From positions 5,030,001 to 5,094,000 of the forward strand of contig NC_014391.1 of the NCBI RefSeq assembly GCF_000145235.1: a stretch of 64,000 bases of DNA, read 5' to 3'. This stretch comes from Micromonospora aurantiaca ATCC 27029 (lineage in GTDB: Bacteria; Actinomycetota; Actinomycetes; Mycobacteriales; Micromonosporaceae). The stretch's first letter is position 1. Every line of letters starts with the position of its first letter. Below the pieces are notes generated by a model. The model had not been told where the DNA came from, did no database searches, and saw only the letters and a list, made by a program, of their open reading frames with translations. This document shows, in pieces, positions 60,227 to 64,000 of this stretch. Position numbers and translations under genes: made by a program.

Positions 60227-63200
60227 TCAACGGAAATCCCTGGATGCCGGTGTGACGGGGGGCTCGATCGCGTCCAGCCGGTCCGCGGTGAGGTTCGTGA
60301 CGCCCTCGTGCCGCTGCAGCCGGCCCCGCACCACAAGTGCTCCGCTGGTGCGGGCGATTCGCCGGTATCTCTGCCACAACCCCGGGGAGCAAGTGACATT
60401 GAGCATCCCGGTCTCGTCCTCCAGGTTGAGGAACGTGACGCCGCCGGCGGTCGCCGGGCGCTGCCGGTGGGTGACGATCCCGCCGACCCGGATCCGCTGT
60501 CCGGGTGGCACCTGGCCGAGGCGGGCGATCGGCACCGCGCCCAGTTCGTCGAGGCGGTCCCGGATGAACCGGGCCGGGTGGCTCTCCGGGGACAGGCCGG
60601 TGGCCCAGACGTCGGCGACCAGGCGGTCCACCGCGGCCATGCCGGGCAGGGTGGGCGGGTCCGCGCCGGTCACCGTGCCGGGCAGCCGGCCGGGCCGGTC
60701 CTGGGCCGCCGCGCCGGCGGCCCAGAGGGCCTGCCGCCGGGTCAGCCCGAAACAGGCGAACGCGTCGGCGGTGGCCAGCGCCTCCAGCTGCGCGGCGGTG
60801 AGACCGACGCGGCGGGCCAGGTCCGGCATGTCCCGGTACGGCCCGTGCGCGGCGCGTTCCGCCTCGATCCGCTCGGCCACGTCCTCGCCGAGGGTACGGA
60901 CGCTGCCCAGCCCGAGCCGTACCGCCGGGCCGCCCAGTCCCCAGGCGTGCGGCGGCTCGCCCGGCACGCTTCCCCACCGGGTCTCCGGGGTGGACTCCAG
61001 CACCGCCTTGGCGCCGCTGGCGTTGATGTCCGGCCGGCGTACCTCGACGCCGTGCCGGCGGGCGTCGTCGGCGAGCGTCTGCGGCGAGTAGAAGCCCATC
61101 GGCTGGGCGTTCAGCAGCGCGGCCAGGAACGGGCCGGGGTGGTAGCGCTTGAGCCACGAGCTGGCATACACCAGGTAGGCGAAGCTCATCGCGTGGCTCT
61201 CCGGGAAGCCGTAGCTGGCGAACGCGGTGAGCTTGCGGTAGACGTCGTCGGCCAGTTCGCCGGTGATGCCCCGCTCGGCCATCCCGGCGTAGAGCCGGTC
61301 GGCGATCTGCGCCATCCGCTCCACCGACCGCTTCGCCCCCATGGCCCGGCGCAACTGGTCGGCGCCGGCCGCGTCGAACCCGGCCAGGTCGATGGCGAGC
61401 TGCATGAGCTGCTCCTGGAACAGCGGTACGCCGAGCGTCTTCTCCAGCGCGTTGCGCATCAGCGGGTGCGCGTACGTGACCGGTTCCTGGCCGTTCTTGC
61501 GCCTGATGTACGGGTGCACCGAGCCGCCCTGGATCGGGCCGGGCCGGATCAGCGCCACCTCCACCACCAGGTCGTAGAACTCGCGCGGCTTGAGCCGGGG
61601 CAGCGTGGCCATCTGGGCGCGGCTCTCCACCTGGAACACGCCCACCGAGTCGGCCCGGCAGAGCATGTCGTAGACCTCGGGGTCGTCCAGCGTCATGTCG
61701 CCCAGGTCGAGGCGGGAACCGATCAGGTCGTAGCCGTAGTGCAGCGCCGAGAGCATGCCGAGACCGAGCAGGTCGAACTTGACCAGGCCCACGGCGGCGC
61801 AGTCGTCCTTGTCCCACTGGAGCACGCTGCGGCCGGGCATCCGGCCCCACTCCACCGGGCACACCTCGATCACCGGCCGGTCGCAGATCACCATGCCGCC
61901 GGAGTGGATGCCCAGGTGCCGGGGGAACGTCTGCAGCTCGTTGGCGTACGCGACCACCTGCTCCGGGATGTCCGCCACGTCGACCGCGGCGACCGAACCC
62001 CACCTGTCGATCTGCTTGCTCCAGGCGTCCTGCTGGCCGGGTGAGAAGCCGAACGCCTTCGCCACGTCCCGCACCGCCGACCGGGGCCGGTACGAGATGA
62101 CGTTGGCGACCTGGGCGGTGTGCTCCCGGCCGTAGCGGGCGTAGACGTGCTGGATCACCTCCTCCCGGCGGTCGGACTCGATGTCCACGTCGATGTCGGG
62201 CGGGCCGTCGCGTTCCGGGGCGAGGAACCGTTCGAACAGCAGCCGATGCCGGACCGCGTCCACGTTGGTGATGCGCAGCGCGTAGCAGACCGCCGAGTTG
62301 GCCGCCGAGCCCCGGCCCTGGCAGTAGATGTCCTGCGCGCGGCAGAACGCGACGATGTCGTAGACCACCAGGAAGTAGCCGGGGAAACCGAGGTCTTCGA
62401 TCATCCGCAGCTCGTGTTCGAGCTGCGCGTACGCCTCCGGGTGCGCCTCGGGCGGGCCGTAGCGCTCGCGGGCGCCGTCCATGGTCAGCCGGCGCAGCCA
62501 GCTCATCTCGGTGTGCCCGGGCGGCACCGGGTACGCCGGCAGCCTCGGCGCCACCAGCTGAAGGTCGAAGGCGAGTTCCGCGCCGTACTCGGCGGCCCGC
62601 GCCACAGCGCCCGGGTACGCGGCGAACCGCGCCGCCATCTCCGCGCCGCTGCGCAGGTGGGCGGTGGCCGCGGCGGGCAGCCAGCCGTCGATCTCGTCGA
62701 GGCTGCGCCGGGCCCGGACCGCCGCCACGGTGGTGGCCAGCCGACGCCGTCCCGGGGTGGCGTAGTGCACGTTGTTCGTGGCGACGGTGGGCAGCCCGGC
62801 CGCGGCGGCCAGGTCGGCGAGCGCGTCGTTGCGGTCGGCGTCGACCGGATGGCCGTGGTCGGTCAGCTCCACCGCCACCGTCTCCGCGCCGAACAGCGCG
62901 GTGAGCCGGTCCAGTTCCCGGGCCGCCGCGTCGACGCCCTCGGTGAGCAGCGCCGCGGGCACGTGCCCCTTGCGGCAGCCGGTGAGCACCAGCACGTGGT
63001 CGCGCAGCTCGGCGGCGAGTTCCTCCAGCTCGCCGTAGACCGGGCGGCCCTTCTCCCCGCCGCGCAGCTGGGCCCGGGAGATGGTGGCGGCCAGGCGCGC
63101 GTACCCCTCGTGGCCGTGCGCGAGCACCAGCAGGTGCCGGCCGAGCGGGTCGGGTTCGCCGTTCTGCGGGCCGGGCAGCCCGAGGGACAGCTCCGCGCCG

Positions 63201-63577
63201 AAGATCGTCGGCAGCCGCAGCGCGCGGGCCGCCTCGGCGAAGCGCACCACGCCGTAGAAGCCGTCGTGGTCGGTGACGGCGAGCGCGGTGAGCCCGAGCC
63301 GGGCCGCCTCCTCGGCCAGTTCCTCCGGGTGGCTGGCCCCGTCGAGGAAGCTGAAGTTGGAGTGCGCGTGCAGCTCCGCGTAGGGCACCACGCCGTCCGG
63401 GCGGGCCAGTTCCGGCGGCCGGTACTCCTGGCGCTTGCGGCTCCAGGCCGGTGAGTCGCCGCCGTCGGCGTCGACCGCGAGCGGGTCGACCACGTGCAGG
63501 TGCCGCTCGCCCCCGGCCCGGCCGGAGAGCACCTGCTCCAGCTTCGACCAGGGCATCTTCGGGTTGTGGAAGCTCAC
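60227..63577 (-). CDS. dnaE2: Error-prone DNA polymerase DnaE2
   Basis: A 1116-residue C-family polymerase. The PHP domain opens with YAELHAHSNFSFLDGASHPEE (about residue 87); the catalytic carboxylates are in PDIDVDIESDRREE (D461, D463). The thumb/fingers region contains GRGSAANSAVCYALRIT, and an OB fold (about 1000-1080, IRVGGIVTHRQRP) ends it. DnaE2 carries out damage-induced mutagenesis together with ImuB and ImuA'. imuB lies directly upstream, matching the known mutasome cassette. GTG start. Confidence 0.95.
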   Translation of the reverse strand: MSFHNPKMPWSKLEQVLSGRAGGERHLHVVDPLAVDADGGDSPAWSRKRQEYRPPELARPDGVVPYAELHAHSNFSFLDGASHPEELAEEAARLGLTALAVTDHDGFYGVVRFAEAARALRLPTIFGAELSLGLPGPQNGEPDPLGRHLLVLAHGHEGYARLAATISRAQLRGGEKGRPVYGELEELAAELRDHVLVLTGCRKGHVPAALLTEGVDAAARELDRLTALFGAETVAVELTDHGHPVDADRNDALADLAAAAGLPTVATNNVHYATPGRRRLATTVAAVRARRSLDEIDGWLPAAATAHLRSGAEMAARFAAYPGAVARAAEYGAELAFDLQLVAPRLPAYPVPPGHTEMSWLRRLTMDGARERYGPPEAHPEAYAQLEHELRMIEDLGFPGYFLVVYDIVAFCRAQDIYCQGRGSAANSAVCYALRITNVDAVRHRLLFERFLAPERDGPPDIDVDIESDRREEVIQHVYARYGREHTAQVANVISYRPRSAVRDVAKAFGFSPGQQDAWSKQIDRWGSVAAVDVADIPEQVVAYANELQTFPRHLGIHSGGMVICDRPVIEVCPVEWGRMPGRSVLQWDKDDCAAVGLVKFDLLGLGMLSALHYGYDLIGSRLDLGDMTLDDPEVYDMLCRADSVGVFQVESRAQMATLPRLKPREFYDLVVEVALIRPGPIQGGSVHPYIRRKNGQEPVTYAHPLMRNALEKTLGVPLFQEQLMQLAIDLAGFDAAGADQLRRAMGAKRSVERMAQIADRLYAGMAERGITGELADDVYRKLTAFASYGFPESHAMSFAYLVYASSWLKRYHPGPFLAALLNAQPMGFYSPQTLADDARRHGVEVRRPDINASGAKAVLESTPETRWGSVPGEPPHAWGLGGPAVRLGLGSVRTLGEDVAERIEAERAAHGPYRDMPDLARRVGLTAAQLEALATADAFACFGLTRRQALWAAGAAAQDRPGRLPGTVTGADPPTLPGMAAVDRLVADVWATGLSPESHPARFIRDRLDELGAVPIARLGQVPPGQRIRVGGIVTHRQRPATAGGVTFLNLEDETGMLNVTCSPGLWQRYRRIARTSGALVVRGRLQRHEGVTNLTADRLDAIEPPVTPASRDFR

Positions 63578-63595
63578 CCCGCGCTCCCCCGGCGC

Positions 63596-64000
63596 TCAGT
63601 CATAGATCGCCTCCACCAGCCACTGCCCGCCCTCGACCGCGAGCAGCAGGGCGGCGCCGTCGGCCAGGCACACCTGGAACCGGGCCCGGCGGCGCGCCTC
63701 GGCCGGCGCCCACCAGCGTTCGTCCACCGGCCACGGGCCGGCCCACCCGGTGATCTCGGCCGGGCGGCCGTCGCCGACTGTGAGCCGGGCCGGCGCCGCG
63801 CTGACCGCCAGCCGCGCGCTCACCACGACCGGTTCCCCGGCCGCGTCGCGCACGTCGGCCGGCAACGGGGTGGGCAGCACCACGGCCGGCGACGGTGGCG
63901 GAATCCGCCCCGGCCACGGCGGCTCGGCCACCGCCCGGCCCCGCCCGGCCCGTCGCCCCGCACCACCCCCGGCGGGTACGACGACAGGGGCGGACACGGC
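63596..64000 (-). CDS. imuB: Y-family polymerase-like ImuB, C-terminal part (runs off the right edge)
   Basis: Only the last 134 codons are present. The tail contains ITGWAGPWPVDERWW followed by EARRRARFQVCLADGAALLLAVEGGQWLVEAIYD, a block I recognise from actinobacterial ImuB proteins. ImuB is a catalytically dead Y-family protein that bridges the beta clamp and DnaE2. The frame is open to the window edge, and the stop is 18 nt before the dnaE2 GTG. The polymerase domain and the clamp motif are outside. Confidence 0.8.
   Translation of the reverse strand, partial: AVSAPVVVPAGGGAGRRAGRGRAVAEPPWPGRIPPPSPAVVLPTPLPADVRDAAGEPVVVSARLAVSAAPARLTVGDGRPAEITGWAGPWPVDERWWAPAEARRRARFQVCLADGAALLLAVEGGQWLVEAIYD

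Overview
The window is high-GC actinobacterial chromosome and fits Micromonosporaceae, most likely Micromonospora or a close relative. The evidence is the gene order of the dcw (division and cell wall) cluster, PriA in place of a separate HisA, Wag31/DivIVA-SepF division genes, the imuB-dnaE2 mutagenesis genes, and palindromic intergenic elements of a kind I associate with that family. It reads as core chromosome. I saw no phage, insertion sequence, CRISPR array, tRNA or rRNA gene.

Layout. Positions 1-8.5 kb are mixed accessory genes: the start of an ABC exporter, a TIGR03085-type protein, a class I terpene synthase, an acyl-CoA synthetase, an LtrA-type membrane protein, and a divergent MocR/YczR regulator with its YczE membrane partner. 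Positions 8.5-16.8 kb (minus strand) are a histidine operon: hisD-hisC-hisB-(small membrane protein)-hisH-(small membrane protein)-priA-ridA. The last gene, hisF, is separated from the rest by an ohrR-ohr-reductase block. Positions 16.9-25.9 kb hold a LON-domain protein, a ParA/MinD-like ATPase, an RluD-type pseudouridine synthase with lspA, a DksA/TraR-type protein, a CPA-type antiporter and several membrane proteins of unknown role.

Positions 26.0-44.0 kb are the dcw cluster on the minus strand. In transcription order it is mraZ, rsmH, ftsL, ftsI, murE, murF, mraY, [no murD], ftsW, murG, murC, ftsQ, ftsZ, yggS, sepF, yggT and divIVA. murT-gatD (lipid II glutamate amidation) diverges from mraZ on the plus strand. 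Positions 47.0-49.9 kb are leuS, preceded by what looks like a leucine attenuator. Positions 50.3-55.1 kb are a MoxR/DUF58/transglutaminase operon. Positions 55.1-56.1 kb are a gene-free stretch with three inverted repeats and eight tandem copies of a 35/36-bp unit. Positions 56.1-64.0 kb hold DUF3040, dinB, a phosphodiesterase/phosphatase, a methyltransferase, a 59-residue protein, dnaE2 and the 3' end of imuB.

Two general features help in reading this DNA. Many genes have a TANNNT -10 hexamer 6-8 nt before the start codon, which predicts leaderless mRNAs; I used this to choose several starts. Co-directional genes in the his, dcw and lsp-rlu groups often overlap by ATGA or GTGA.

The observations I rate highest are the leucine-codon leader peptide plus terminator before leuS, the 10-bp-spaced GTGGRG repeats over the mraZ promoter with a second set facing murT, the missing murD with a perfect 50-bp palindrome in its place, the dyad over the ftsZ promoter, and the 36-bp tandem array.
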